Assembly: GCF_021919345.1 (NCBI RefSeq)
Contig: NZ_CP089293.1
Location: 1,984,001 to 2,048,000 of the forward strand
Direction: 5' to 3'
DNA length: 64,000 nt
Origin: Paenarthrobacter nicotinovorans
Lineage (GTDB): Bacteria; Actinomycetota; Actinomycetes; Actinomycetales; Micrococcaceae
Shown here: positions 43,693-52,188 of the stretch, piece after piece
Layout: every line of letters starts with the position of its first letter
Position numbering within the stretch: the first letter of the stretch is position 1
Notes under the pieces: generated by a model
What the model was told of the DNA's origin: nothing
Seen by the model: the letters and a program-made list of their open reading frames with translations, nothing else
The model's database searches: none
Position numbers and translations under genes: made by a program

Positions 43693-44055
43693 ATGGAAAA
43701 CCAGATTTTGCCAAAGATAGTTGCCTTGATTGTGCCTGCCCGCCTGGCTGAGCGGGTTCGCCTGGAGGAAATCGGACAAACAGTGGAAGCGTGCCAGTCA
43801 ATCGTCGAAGGAAATTTTGAAGCAATAGACGGGCAAGGCTGGCATGTCCTTCTGAACGACCAGGCAATTCATATTCCTTTGCCCCTGAATCCGCGCGCAG
43901 AGGTCCTGATGCGTGAAGCGGGCACGTCCTTGGAAGACACCGTCAGCGGCAATGCCGTGTTCCTGGGACACGGAACCGGGGGATTGGAGGAGGACGTCCC
44001 CGACTACCTCGTGGGCCTGGCGGAGCGCCTGTTCGAGGTCCGGCTCGCGGCGTAG
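43693..44055 (+). CDS. DUF3846-like protein
   Basis: 120 residues. The pattern (LERIGQTVEA-like LEEIGQTVEACQSIVEGNFEAID, WHVLLNDQAIHIPLPLNPRAEVLM, ISGNAVFLG-like VSGNAVFLGHG, DVPDYLVGLAERL) matches DUF3846 proteins, where the phrase NP.A..L and GNAVF recur; such proteins are found in phages and actinobacteria. The function is unknown. ATG 43693 is chosen because it begins the conserved part; no strong ribosome site is seen. Upstream DNA is less GC-rich than average for the window. Confidence 0.7.
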   Translation: MENQILPKIVALIVPARLAERVRLEEIGQTVEACQSIVEGNFEAIDGQGWHVLLNDQAIHIPLPLNPRAEVLMREAGTSLEDTVSGNAVFLGHGTGGLEEDVPDYLVGLAERLFEVRLAA

Positions 44056-44142
44056 GCCGGACCTGCTCCCAGGCGTTGATGAGGCTGGCCGACTATATTG
44101 GCCATGTCAGCCCACCACCACAATTGAGGGAGCTTGCACAGC

Positions 44143-45891
44143 ATGGCCAAAGAACTTGCCACCCAACTCATCGAACAACTCCAGGCTGCCGGCGTGCAGC
44201 GGATTTATGGAATCGTGGGCGACAGCCTCAATCCAATTGTTGACGCTGTCCGTCAGACAGGCGGCTCGAAAAACGGGGGCATTGACTGGATCCACGTCCG
44301 CCACGAGGAGGCGGCTGCATTTGCTGCTGCGGCTGAAGCCCAACTAACGGGAAAGCTGGCCGTCTGCGCAGGATCTTGTGGTCCAGGCAACCTTCACCTG
44401 ATCAACGGCCTGTACGACGCCAACCGCACCGGCGCTCCGGTCCTGGCCATTGCGTCACATATTCCGAGCAGGCAGATTGGCAGCGGCTTCTTCCAGGAGA
44501 CCCACCCGGACCGGCTCTTCAACGAGTGCTCCGTGTACTCCGAGCTCATCAGCACCCCCGAGCAAGCTCCACGTGTCATGCATAGCGCCATCCAGAATGC
44601 GGTTGGCCTGGGGGGAGTGGCCGTCGTGACGCTTCCCGGCGACATTGCAGATCTTGAGGCGGCAGCACCGACGCCCCTTCCGGCGACGTTCCGTCCCGCC
44701 AGTCTGGTGCCTGACCAGGCAAGTGTCCGAGAGCTGGCGGATGCCATTAACGACGCCGGAAAGGTGGCCATTTTCGCCGGAGCAGGCGTTGCGGGCGCCC
44801 ACGACGAATTGATCTCACTGGCTGAGCTGATCAACGCGCCCATTGGGCACTCGTTGCGGGGCAAGGACTTTGTCCAGTACGACAACCCATTCGATATCGG
44901 CATGACGGGCTTGCTGGGTTACGGAGCTGCGGCGGAAGGCATCGAGGACGCGGATCTGTTGATCCTTCTCGGGACGGACTTCCCGTACGACCAGTTCCTT
45001 CCGGACACCCGGACAGCCCAAGTGGACCGGGCGGCGCAGCGCCTGGGGCGACGCACCGACGTCGACATTGCCGTTCACGGTGACGTGCTGCCCACCCTGA
45101 ACGCCCTCCTGCCACTGGTCCGGCCCAAGAAGAACCGCCGCTTCCTCGACCAGATGCTCAAGAAGCACGATCGCCTGATGAACAAGGCGGTGGGGGCCTA
45201 CACCCGCAAAGTGGAAAAGAAACAACCCATCCACCCGGAATATGCCGCTTCGCTCCTGGACCAGGTAGCGGCCGAAGACGCGGTTTTCACCGCCGATACC
45301 GGCATGTGCAACGTCTGGACGGCGCGCTACATCAATCCCCTGGGGACCCGTCGCCTCATCGGCTCCTACCTCCATGGGTCCATGGCCAACGCGCTTCCGC
45401 ATGCCATCGGCGCCCAGGTGGCCTATCCGGAGCGACAGGTGGTGTCTGTCTCCGGTGACGGAGGCCTTTCAATGCTTCTCGGCGAGCTCGTGACCGTGGC
45501 CGCACACCAGTTGCCTGTGAAGGTGGTTGTGTTCAATAACTCCACCTTGGGCATGGTGAAGCTGGAGATGCTGGTGGATGGGCTGCCGGACTTCGGCGTG
45601 GATGTTCCCGACGCCAATTATGCCGCGGTGGCCAAGGCCCTGGGCTTCCACGCCGTGCGGGTCACGGACCCCGCCGACATTGAAGGTGCCTACCGCGCCG
45701 CGTTCGCCCATCCCGGGCCAGCCTTGGTGGAACTCATCACCGACCCCAATGCGCTGTCCATTCCGCCGAAGATTTCCGGATCCCAGGTCATTGGATTCGC
45801 CACGGCCATGTCCAAGGTGGTCCTGAACCGGGGCGCCGGAGAAGCCGTGAGCATGGCACGCAGCAATCTCCGGAACATTCCCCGGCGTTAG
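44143..45891 (+). CDS. poxB: Pyruvate oxidase/pyruvate dehydrogenase (quinone)
   Basis: 582 residues, ThDP- and FAD-dependent enzyme. It oxidatively decarboxylates pyruvate to acetate and CO2, passing electrons to the quinone pool. Motifs are YGIVGDSLNPIVDAV with the ThDP-activating Glu in HVRHEEAAAFAA (about 56), GNLHLINGLYDANR, and the ThDP site SGDGGLSMLLGEL...FNNSTLGM. GAGGGAGC lies before ATG 44143. A peripheral membrane enzyme that supplements pyruvate dehydrogenase late in growth. Ends 1 base from the convergent uvrA-like gene. Confidence 0.93.
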   Translation: MAKELATQLIEQLQAAGVQRIYGIVGDSLNPIVDAVRQTGGSKNGGIDWIHVRHEEAAAFAAAAEAQLTGKLAVCAGSCGPGNLHLINGLYDANRTGAPVLAIASHIPSRQIGSGFFQETHPDRLFNECSVYSELISTPEQAPRVMHSAIQNAVGLGGVAVVTLPGDIADLEAAAPTPLPATFRPASLVPDQASVRELADAINDAGKVAIFAGAGVAGAHDELISLAELINAPIGHSLRGKDFVQYDNPFDIGMTGLLGYGAAAEGIEDADLLILLGTDFPYDQFLPDTRTAQVDRAAQRLGRRTDVDIAVHGDVLPTLNALLPLVRPKKNRRFLDQMLKKHDRLMNKAVGAYTRKVEKKQPIHPEYAASLLDQVAAEDAVFTADTGMCNVWTARYINPLGTRRLIGSYLHGSMANALPHAIGAQVAYPERQVVSVSGDGGLSMLLGELVTVAAHQLPVKVVVFNNSTLGMVKLEMLVDGLPDFGVDVPDANYAAVAKALGFHAVRVTDPADIEGAYRAAFAHPGPALVELITDPNALSIPPKISGSQVIGFATAMSKVVLNRGAGEAVSMARSNLRNIPRR

Positions 45892-45892
45892 C

Positions 45893-48517
45893 CTACTGGC
45901 CCAGGGCGGCGGCGAGGTAGGGTGCCGTTCGTCCCGAAGTGGAACGCGCGACGACGGCCGGCGGCCCTGCGATCATGATCTCACCGCCGGCGTCGCCGCC
46001 CCCGGGGCCCAGGTCGATGACCCAGTCCGCCCCGGCCACCACGTCCATCTCGTGTTCGACCACCACTACCGTGTTGCCGGCATCGACCAGCCTGTGCAGC
46101 TGCGCCATCAAGAGTTGGACGTCGGCGGGATGCAGGCCGGTGGTGGGCTCATCCAACAGGTACAGGGTGTGGCCGCGTTGGACGCGTTGGAGCTCGGTGG
46201 CCAGTTTGATGCGTTGGGCTTCACCGCCGGAGAGTTCCGTTGCGGGCTGACCCAACCGCAGGTATCCCAAGCCAACTTCCTTGAGGGTCTGCAGGCTGCG
46301 GGACACGGACGGCAGATCGGACAAGAAGGCAGCTGCGGCATTGACGGTCATGCCCAGGACGTCGGCGATGTTCTTCCCACGGTAGGTGACCTCGAGTGTT
46401 TCGGGGTTGAACCGCGAACCGTGGCATTCCGGGCACGGGCCGTAACTGCCGGGGAGGAACAGGAGCTCCACTGCCACGAACCCTTCGCCTTGGCAGGTTT
46501 CGCAGCGGCCACCAGCTACGTTGAAAGAGAACCGGCCGGCTCCGAAGCCGCGGGCGCGTGCGTCGTCGGTGGCCGCGAATTCCTTCCGGACCCCATCGAA
46601 CAGCCCGGTATAGGTGGCCAGGTTGGAACGCGGGGTCCGGCCGATTGGTTTTTGGTCGACCTGGACCAGCCGGTCGAGCTGGTGAAGGCCTAACACCAAT
46701 GCCGGCGCGTCCGCGGCCCCGGCGTCCACGGCCAGGTTTTCGATGCCACCAGCACCGGCGTCGCCGGGTGACTCCGGATGGAGCCCGGCGCCCACCACGT
46801 CTGCGAGTACCCGGCTGACCAGGGTGGACTTCCCGGATCCCGAGACGCCCGTTACCGCCGTCATCACGCCCAGCGGGAAATCCACGTCCAGGTTCCGCAG
46901 ATTGTGCCGGTGGACGTTCTTGAGCTGCAGCCAGTTGGTGGTTTCCCTGGCTGCCCGGGCTTCCTTTGCTTCCCGGGGCGTGTGTCCGGTCCCGGTGGCG
47001 ACATGGCCGTCGTCGGCCGCTTCTTTGGCTCGGTCGCCGCTGGCGCCGTCAGGGAAAAGGAACGGGCGGGTGACGGAATCCGCCACAGCCTCCAGCCCCG
47101 CCACAGGGCCACTGTAAAGTATCTGGCCACCTCCTTCGCCGGCGTGCGGCCCCACGTCCACCAACCAGTCAGCGGCGCGAACGAAGTCCATGTTGTGTTC
47201 GACTACAAACACCGAATTACCGGAGCTTTTGAGCGTGTCCAGCACGGCGAGGAGCGGTTCGGCATCGGCCGGGTGGAGGCCTGCGGAGGGCTCGTCCAGG
47301 ACGTAGATCACGCCGAAAAGGCCGGAGCGGAGCTGCGTGGCGATCCGGAGGCGTTGCATTTCGCCGGGGGAGAGGGTGGGCGTCGGACGGCCCAAGGCGA
47401 GGTACCCCAGGCCCAGGTCCAGCAGCACGGTGATGCGGTTGAGGAGATCGCGGGTTATGGCGATTGCTACCTCGTTGGTCTCGCCGGAGGTCTGGGTACG
47501 GGATGCTGTGCTGGCCGAGGTGGCCTCCGTGATGGGACGGATCAGACGGGCCAGTTCGGTCATGGGCAACGCGTTGAGTTCGGCGATGGTCTTGCCTACG
47601 AAAGTTACCGCCAACGCCTCCGGCCTGAGTCCGCTGCCTCCGCACATGGGACACCGTCCCGTCTCCATGAAACGAAGTACGCGGTCTCGCATGGTGCTGC
47701 TCTTGGAATCCGCGAGGGTGTGCAGGACGTAGCTTTTCGCGCTCCAGAAACGGCCCTTGTACGGCTTGGCCACACGATCCCTTTGCGGCGTCACTTCCAC
47801 CACCGGTTGTTCGTCGGTGAAGAGGATCCAGTCGCGGTCCTTTTGGGGGAGCTTCTTCCACGGCGTATCGACGTCGTATCCCAAGTGGCTGAGGATGTCG
47901 CGGAGATTCTTGCCCTGCCAGGCTCCCGGCCACGCTGCGATGGCACCGTCCCTGATGCTCAGGGACGTATCAGGGACGAGGGATTCCTCGCTTACGGTGT
48001 GGGCCACGCCCAGGCCGTGGCATTCGGGGCACGCGCCGGCGGCCGTGTTCGGCGAGAAAGCGTCGGAGTCGAGCTGGCTTGCCCCTTCCGGGTACCTGCC
48101 TGCACGTGAGAAGAGCATCCGCAGCGAGTTGGACAGTGTTGTCAGCGTGCCGACGCTTGACCGGGCGGTTGCCGTTCCCCTGCGTTGTTGAAGCGCGACG
48201 GCGGGCGGCAGCCCCGTGATTGACTCAACCTTGGGGTTGTGGCCCTGTTGGATCAGGCGTCGGGCGTAGGGGGCGACGGATTCGAAATAGCGTCGCTGGG
48301 CCTCGGCGAAGATTGTGCCGAAAGCCAAGGAGGACTTTCCGGATCCCGACACTCCAGTGAAGGCCACGATAGCGTCGCGTGGAACATCGACGTCCACGTT
48401 GCGGAGGTTGTTCTCCTTGGCTCCGCGCACCTGGACGAAACCACCGTCAAGGTCGCCGGAGTTCAGGGGCGGTTGGGCGGCTTCGGTCCCGCTGGCGATT
48501 GTCAGTTTACTGTCCAT
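45893..48517 (-). CDS. UvrA-like excinuclease ATPase (class II type)
   Basis: 874 residues with two ABC ATPase halves. Walker A1 is GVSGSGKSSLAFGT (about 46-60), Walker A2 GVSGSGKSTLVSRV (about 545-560), signature SPGEMQRLR and LSGGEAQRIKLA, and Walker B YVLDEPSAGLHP and YLLDEPTTGLHP. Zinc-finger Cys pairs are CPECHGLG, CPMCGGSG, CETCQGEG and CPECHGSR. Shorter than UvrA (about 950), it fits the UvrA2/DrrC-like group tied to drug or DNA-damage tolerance. The start is ATG 48517, 7 bases after a TAGAGT box, probably leaderless. No uvrB is nearby. Confidence 0.9.
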   Translation of the reverse strand: MDSKLTIASGTEAAQPPLNSGDLDGGFVQVRGAKENNLRNVDVDVPRDAIVAFTGVSGSGKSSLAFGTIFAEAQRRYFESVAPYARRLIQQGHNPKVESITGLPPAVALQQRRGTATARSSVGTLTTLSNSLRMLFSRAGRYPEGASQLDSDAFSPNTAAGACPECHGLGVAHTVSEESLVPDTSLSIRDGAIAAWPGAWQGKNLRDILSHLGYDVDTPWKKLPQKDRDWILFTDEQPVVEVTPQRDRVAKPYKGRFWSAKSYVLHTLADSKSSTMRDRVLRFMETGRCPMCGGSGLRPEALAVTFVGKTIAELNALPMTELARLIRPITEATSASTASRTQTSGETNEVAIAITRDLLNRITVLLDLGLGYLALGRPTPTLSPGEMQRLRIATQLRSGLFGVIYVLDEPSAGLHPADAEPLLAVLDTLKSSGNSVFVVEHNMDFVRAADWLVDVGPHAGEGGGQILYSGPVAGLEAVADSVTRPFLFPDGASGDRAKEAADDGHVATGTGHTPREAKEARAARETTNWLQLKNVHRHNLRNLDVDFPLGVMTAVTGVSGSGKSTLVSRVLADVVGAGLHPESPGDAGAGGIENLAVDAGAADAPALVLGLHQLDRLVQVDQKPIGRTPRSNLATYTGLFDGVRKEFAATDDARARGFGAGRFSFNVAGGRCETCQGEGFVAVELLFLPGSYGPCPECHGSRFNPETLEVTYRGKNIADVLGMTVNAAAAFLSDLPSVSRSLQTLKEVGLGYLRLGQPATELSGGEAQRIKLATELQRVQRGHTLYLLDEPTTGLHPADVQLLMAQLHRLVDAGNTVVVVEHEMDVVAGADWVIDLGPGGGDAGGEIMIAGPPAVVARSTSGRTAPYLAAALGQ

Positions 48518-48530
48518 TGGTACGACTCTA
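48518..48530 (-). promoter_or_regulatory. Leaderless-type -10 box before the UvrA-like gene
   Basis: On the minus strand TAGAGT (48530-48525), 7 bases, ATG at 48517. Confidence 0.45.
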
Positions 48531-48597
48531 TCGGCCTGATGGACTGTGTGGCCCATGCGGCCTGGGGCGCAGCCGGGGGCATAGCCGGCCGCCGGTC

Positions 48598-49002
48598 TTA
48601 GTCGCGCTCGATGGCGGCCACAGCGCTGATCTCAACCAAGGCGCCGGGTACACCCAGCCCGGCGACAAAGGCCGCGGTCACCAAGGGTGGTTCGTCTGAG
48701 GCAAGCCTGGACGCAATTGCCCCGTATCCTGCCGCGAGGTCGGCTCCTTCAACGAACAGGACATTCCACTGGATGACATCACCAAGGCTGGCACCTGCCG
48801 CTTGCAGGGCAGTTTCAGCATTGTCGAGGGCGTGCGCGGACTGGATGGCCGCGTCCCCTTCGCCAATGAGCCTTCCACTGGCGTCAACGGCGTTCTGCCC
48901 ACCGATGTAGATGGTGGTCGCGCCCGGCGGAACCACGGCAACGTGGCTGAAGGCCGGGCTTGACACAAGCCCCTCGGGACGGATGCGCTGTATGGGTGCC
49001 AT
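48598..49002 (-). CDS. RidA family protein (YjgF/YER057c)
   Basis: 134 residues. The typical fold motifs are present: VPPGATTIYIGGQNAVD, QSAHALDNAETALQAAGASLGDVIQWNVLFVEG and a C-terminal LGVPGALVEISAVAAI with the conserved E. The final E-I-S-A-V-A-A is the RidA pattern; the key Arg is not obvious, so deaminase activity is less certain. The start is ATG 49002; the frame extends to 49050 without support. RidA enzymes clear reactive enamines and imines from PLP chemistry. Confidence 0.86.
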   Translation of the reverse strand: MAPIQRIRPEGLVSSPAFSHVAVVPPGATTIYIGGQNAVDASGRLIGEGDAAIQSAHALDNAETALQAAGASLGDVIQWNVLFVEGADLAAGYGAIASRLASDEPPLVTAAFVAGLGVPGALVEISAVAAIERD

Positions 49003-49049
49003 GACTGTATGGTCCCACCAGGATCCGTTCACCAACAGGGGAGTTCGCA

Positions 49050-49469
49050 CTAATCTGCGGCAGGCCGCCGTCGTTGTTGCTTGGTTGCGGATCGGTGCTC
49101 TTTGGCCACCCGGTGACGGCGTGCCGAACCGCGGGTGGGCTTGGACGCACGCCGGACCGTCGCGGGAACCAATCCAGCCCTGATGAGCCCGGCCAGCTTG
49201 GCGAGCGCGAGCTCACGGTTCCGCAACTGTGATCTGTCCTCGGAAGCGGTCACGGTAACAGCGCCGGCCACGAGACGCTTTGCCAGGTTTTTGAGCAGTA
49301 ACTGCCGCTGCTCGTCGGTCAAAGTAGCAGAAGCAGCAACATCCCACGTCAGCTCGGCCCTGGTGTCAGTGGTGTTGACGTGCTGGCCGCCCGGCCCTGA
49401 AGAACGCGAGAACCGCCAGCTCAGCTCCCACGAGGGAATCGTCAGGGATGGGGAGATTTCCAGGTCCAT
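49050..49469 (-). CDS. arfB: ArfB/YaeJ-type peptidyl-tRNA hydrolase (release-factor-like)
   Basis: 139 residues. Domain of RF-1 type with the catalytic GGQ in RSSGPGGQHVNTTDTRAEL (about 21-40), then a Lys/Arg-rich tail (RHRVAKEHRSATKQQRRR) that in ArfB enters the empty mRNA channel of stalled ribosomes. It hydrolyses the peptidyl-tRNA and frees ribosomes. ATG 49469 begins the conserved part; the frame before it to 49532 is not supported. Confidence 0.92.
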   Translation of the reverse strand: MDLEISPSLTIPSWELSWRFSRSSGPGGQHVNTTDTRAELTWDVAASATLTDEQRQLLLKNLAKRLVAGAVTVTASEDRSQLRNRELALAKLAGLIRAGLVPATVRRASKPTRGSARRHRVAKEHRSATKQQRRRPAAD

Positions 49470-49542
49470 GGAACAAGCCTTGCACGTCTGCCCGGGGCCG
49501 GACTTCCACCCCGCCGAATACCCGATGTTCACTTGCCGCCTC

Positions 49543-49554
49543 TAGGATCGAGTC
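49543..49554 (+). promoter_or_regulatory. Leaderless-type -10 box before the small membrane protein
   Basis: TAGGAT at 49543-49548, 6 bases, then ATG 49555; no ribosome binding site. Confidence 0.55.
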
Positions 49555-49950
49555 ATGACCGGGCCCGTGGATTTTCTGGGCCCCATCCTGGAGATGATGA
49601 CGTGGGTGGGGTTCGTCCCCGGCGTGCCCTTGCTGGTCTGGGCATGGATCATCGCCCGACGCCGGTGCACATGGGTCACTGCCGACGGCGAGCGGTTCGC
49701 TGCCGGAGGCTACCTGGGGCTGCAGTGGATGGACCAGGACCAGGAGGAGCGGAAGGTCCTGCTGGACGTTGCGGCCACGGAGGGCGGGGTTGATTCCGGT
49801 CCCGTGGTGGTTCACTACGATGCCTGCCATCCCTCACGGTGTTCGCTGGAGCCGCCGCGGTTCGACCATACAGTGTTGATCCTGGGGTGGATCCTCACGG
49901 GCATTGGAATTGTCAGCACGCTCGGAGGACTCGTGCTGGTGGCACTTTAG
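49555..49950 (+). CDS. Hypothetical small membrane protein
   Basis: 131 residues with a helix at each end (about 8-33, ILEMMTWVGFVPGVPLLVWAW; about 107-130, VLILGWILTGIGIVSTLGGLVLV) and a hydrophilic middle (DGERFAAGG to SLEPPRF) likely on the outside or in the cytoplasm. I do not recognise a family. The start follows a TAGGAT box by 6 bases, a clear leaderless pattern. No neighbour suggests a role. Confidence 0.75.
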   Translation: MTGPVDFLGPILEMMTWVGFVPGVPLLVWAWIIARRRCTWVTADGERFAAGGYLGLQWMDQDQEERKVLLDVAATEGGVDSGPVVVHYDACHPSRCSLEPPRFDHTVLILGWILTGIGIVSTLGGLVLVAL

Positions 49951-50046
49951 CGTTCCCCCTTGAACGGCTGTCCGGCGCTGGGCTAGCATTTGCGCGCGGG
50001 CTTTCGTTCGCGTGCTTTCGTTGACCGCCGTACCGGGAGGACTGCC

Positions 50047-50670
50047 ATGAGCGATCAGACTGCAACCCTGCTGGTGGATCTGATTATTTCCCTGGACGGC
50101 TATGCCTCGGCCGAGGGGTGGCCGGGATGGTGGGGCCTTGAGGGTCCGGAATACCTTGCCTGGCTCGATGAAGAGGCCAAGAAGGACGTCACCACTCTCA
50201 TGGGAGCGAATACCTACCGGCTCATGTCGGGCATGTCCGGGCAGGCGGGCGAGGCGGACTCCGGATTTTCCAAGGAAGAAGGCGACAGCCTGGCGGGCCT
50301 GGCGGCCGTTCCCAAGGTCATTTTCTCCTCCACCTTGAAAGAGCCCTTGGCCTGGCCGAATTCCGAACTCGTCTCCGGGGATGCCGTGGAAGCGGTAAGG
50401 GAAATGAAGCAGACGCGTACCGGCACCTTAAGCACCCTGGGCAGTTTGAGTCTGTGCAGATCCTTGCTGTCAGCCGGGTTGGTGGACAGATACCGTCTGG
50501 TGGTCTTCCCGGTGATCACTGGCAAGACCGGCCGCGAGCGGATCTACGACGGGTACCCGGATGTTGCTTTGGACATGGTGGAGAGCCGGACGTTTGATGG
50601 CCGGCTTCAAATGTTGGAGTACGTTCCCCGCGTTATCGATACTCCACTCGGCAGAGGTGGTGGAGGCTAA
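50047..50670 (+). CDS. Dihydrofolate reductase-fold protein (RibD C-terminal domain family)
   Basis: 207 residues. The N-terminal ISLDGYASAEGW, TTLMGANTYRLMSGM, PKVIFSSTL and YRLVVFPVITGKTGRERIYDG are typical of the stand-alone DHFR/RibD-C family of actinobacteria; these use NADPH on unknown substrates. GGGAGGAC lies before ATG 50047 and a TAGCAT -10-like box about 60 bases before it. It overlaps the convergent gene by 4 bases. Confidence 0.88.
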   Translation: MSDQTATLLVDLIISLDGYASAEGWPGWWGLEGPEYLAWLDEEAKKDVTTLMGANTYRLMSGMSGQAGEADSGFSKEEGDSLAGLAAVPKVIFSSTLKEPLAWPNSELVSGDAVEAVREMKQTRTGTLSTLGSLSLCRSLLSAGLVDRYRLVVFPVITGKTGRERIYDGYPDVALDMVESRTFDGRLQMLEYVPRVIDTPLGRGGGG

Positions 50671-51119
50671 CCGACCTGCCGGGCATCCAGTTCGCTGAAC
50701 AAAGGCCTTAAGGACTCGGCGTAGTGGTCCATGGTCTCCGGGAATGTCATCAGGCGCAGGCCTGAGAGAGCCCCGGCGACCGGACTGGCCGGCGCTTCGA
50801 AAGCGCTGTGGCGTCCTGTCGGCGCCTTTGTGCAGAGAACGGGTTCGGCAGTCACTCCGCGTGAAGTCAGAATCGCGATGCCCCATGGGTCGTTGGGCTC
50901 GGCAACAGAGATGCCGGCGTTGTCGAAGGTGTCTCGGAGGACATATCGCGTGACCGTCCGCCATGATTGCAGAAACGGGGACTGGAGCTGCTCTATGAGT
51001 TCTTCATCGTTGGCGCTGTAGGCGTCCATGAGGGCTGTCGACAAGGCGTCCCATTCCTCGGCGTCCCGGACCATCAGGTGCGCGGCACGGAGGTGGGCAA
51101 TGGTTTCATTCAACATCAT
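50667..51119 (-). CDS. Hypothetical protein
   Basis: 150 residues, soluble, all-helical in the first half (NETIAHLRAAHLMVRDAEEWDALSTALMDAY) with a later beta-rich part (PWGIAILTSRGVTAEPVLCTK). No family is recognised. ATG 51119 is taken as the start, ATG 51116 is the alternative, and GGGGAC lies before them. It ends in a 4-base overlap with the DHFR-fold gene. A regulatory or nucleotide-handling role cannot be claimed. Confidence 0.65.
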   Translation of the reverse strand: MMLNETIAHLRAAHLMVRDAEEWDALSTALMDAYSANDEELIEQLQSPFLQSWRTVTRYVLRDTFDNAGISVAEPNDPWGIAILTSRGVTAEPVLCTKAPTGRHSAFEAPASPVAGALSGLRLMTFPETMDHYAESLRPLFSELDARQVG

Positions 51120-51270
51120 GGCAGTCCCCAAACTTCCTCGTACGATGTTCGCCCGATGCCGGGCAGGCTTGCGGTCGGCACGCCTCTTATCAACAGAACG
51201 GATGGGGCGCCGTCATGATTCCCAAGAAGTCCCCTTCCTTGTTCTCCGTGCCGGCTTTTACACGGCCGCC

Positions 51271-51292
51271 TAGTAAATAAGGAAACTTACTA
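51271..51292. promoter_or_regulatory. Inverted repeat TAGTAA-N10-TTACTA before the stress PNPOx gene
   Basis: TAGTAA (51271-51276) and TTACTA (51287-51292) form a perfect 6-bp inverted repeat immediately before TAGGCT (51294-51299), which may be a -10 box. It resembles a MarR/TetR-type site, but the regulator is not identified. Confidence 0.4.
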
Positions 51293-51333
51293 ATAGGCTG
51301 CACGAGTGGGGAAAGTCCCCGGAGGAAAAGGAA

Positions 51334-51828
51334 GTGAAGCGGAATATGACTGAAGAGCAGGGCATCAGCAAAGTCACCGGCATCATCAACGATTCCAGGA
51401 TCGGGATGTTGACCACCATCAATGAAGAAGGCGCATTGGTCAGCCGGCCGCTGGCTGTCCAGGACGTCAAGGACGACGGCGACATGTGGTTCTTCACAGG
51501 ACTGGGCACCTCCCAGGTTGCCCACATACGCCGGGATTCCCGCGTCAACGTTTCCTTCGGCAAGAATACGGAGTGGGTCTCCGTCGCCGGAACTGCCGAG
51601 GTTGTCACGGACCGCGCAAAAATCCATGAGCTCTGGAACCAGGTTGTGGAGGCGTGGTTCCCTGACGGCCCTGACACTCCCGAGGTTTGCCTCCTGCACG
51701 TGGATTCAGATTCCGCTGAATACTGGACCAGCCCCGGTGGTACCGCAGCCACGGTACTCCAGTGGGTCAAGTCCAAAGTAACCAACTCACGCTTCAGCGT
51801 GGGCGAAAGTGACACCGTGGAACTGTGA
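51334..51828 (+). CDS. General stress protein 26-like PNPOx-fold protein
   Basis: 164 residues. The layout of the GSP26 group is clear: ISDSRIGMLTTINEEGALVSRPLA-type N-terminus, DMWFFTG, VNVSFGKNTEWVSVAGTAEVV, ELWNQVVEAWFPDGPDTPEV, LHVDSDSAEYWTSPGG. It probably binds FMN or FAD and acts in stress; the substrate is unknown. GTG 51334 with GGAGG ahead is taken as start, ATG 51346 is possible. Followed 6 bases later by the DksA-type gene. Confidence 0.9.
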   Translation: MKRNMTEEQGISKVTGIINDSRIGMLTTINEEGALVSRPLAVQDVKDDGDMWFFTGLGTSQVAHIRRDSRVNVSFGKNTEWVSVAGTAEVVTDRAKIHELWNQVVEAWFPDGPDTPEVCLLHVDSDSAEYWTSPGGTAATVLQWVKSKVTNSRFSVGESDTVEL

Positions 51829-51834
51829 GCCGAC

Positions 51835-52188
51835 ATGGTTGACGCGGAACGGTTCCGGCTTGTCCTTGAGCAAGAACGAGAACGCAGGCTATTGCTGCTC
51901 TCAGATCTCCGGAGCGACATCACGTCGGTCAATGCCGCCCGCCAGGACTCCAATGTGGACGACGAACATGATCCGGAGGGCAGCACCATAGCCTTCGAGC
52001 TGTCGCAGGCGTCCGCCCTCCTTGACCAAAGCAAGGAGGGCCTCCAGCACATCGATGCGGCCCTGGCGAGGATCGCCGCCGGCACCTATGGCCGCTGTGA
52101 AGTCTGTGGGGTGGACATCCCGGAAGGCCGGCTTGAAGCCAGGCCATGGACGCCGTTCTGCGTTGACCATGCCTCAGGGCGAAGGTAG
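51835..52188 (+). CDS. DksA/TraR-type zinc-finger protein
   Basis: 117 residues. A coiled-coil helix pair (about 5-80) precedes the zinc finger GRCEVCGVDIPEGRLEARPWTPFCVDH. The second half-site reads C-x2-H rather than C-x2-C, a C3H variant. DksA relatives bind RNA polymerase through the secondary channel, usually with ppGpp. It starts 6 bases after the stress PNPOx gene and should be in the same operon. Ends with a 15-base overlap with the convergent gene. Confidence 0.88.
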   Translation: MVDAERFRLVLEQERERRLLLLSDLRSDITSVNAARQDSNVDDEHDPEGSTIAFELSQASALLDQSKEGLQHIDAALARIAAGTYGRCEVCGVDIPEGRLEARPWTPFCVDHASGRR

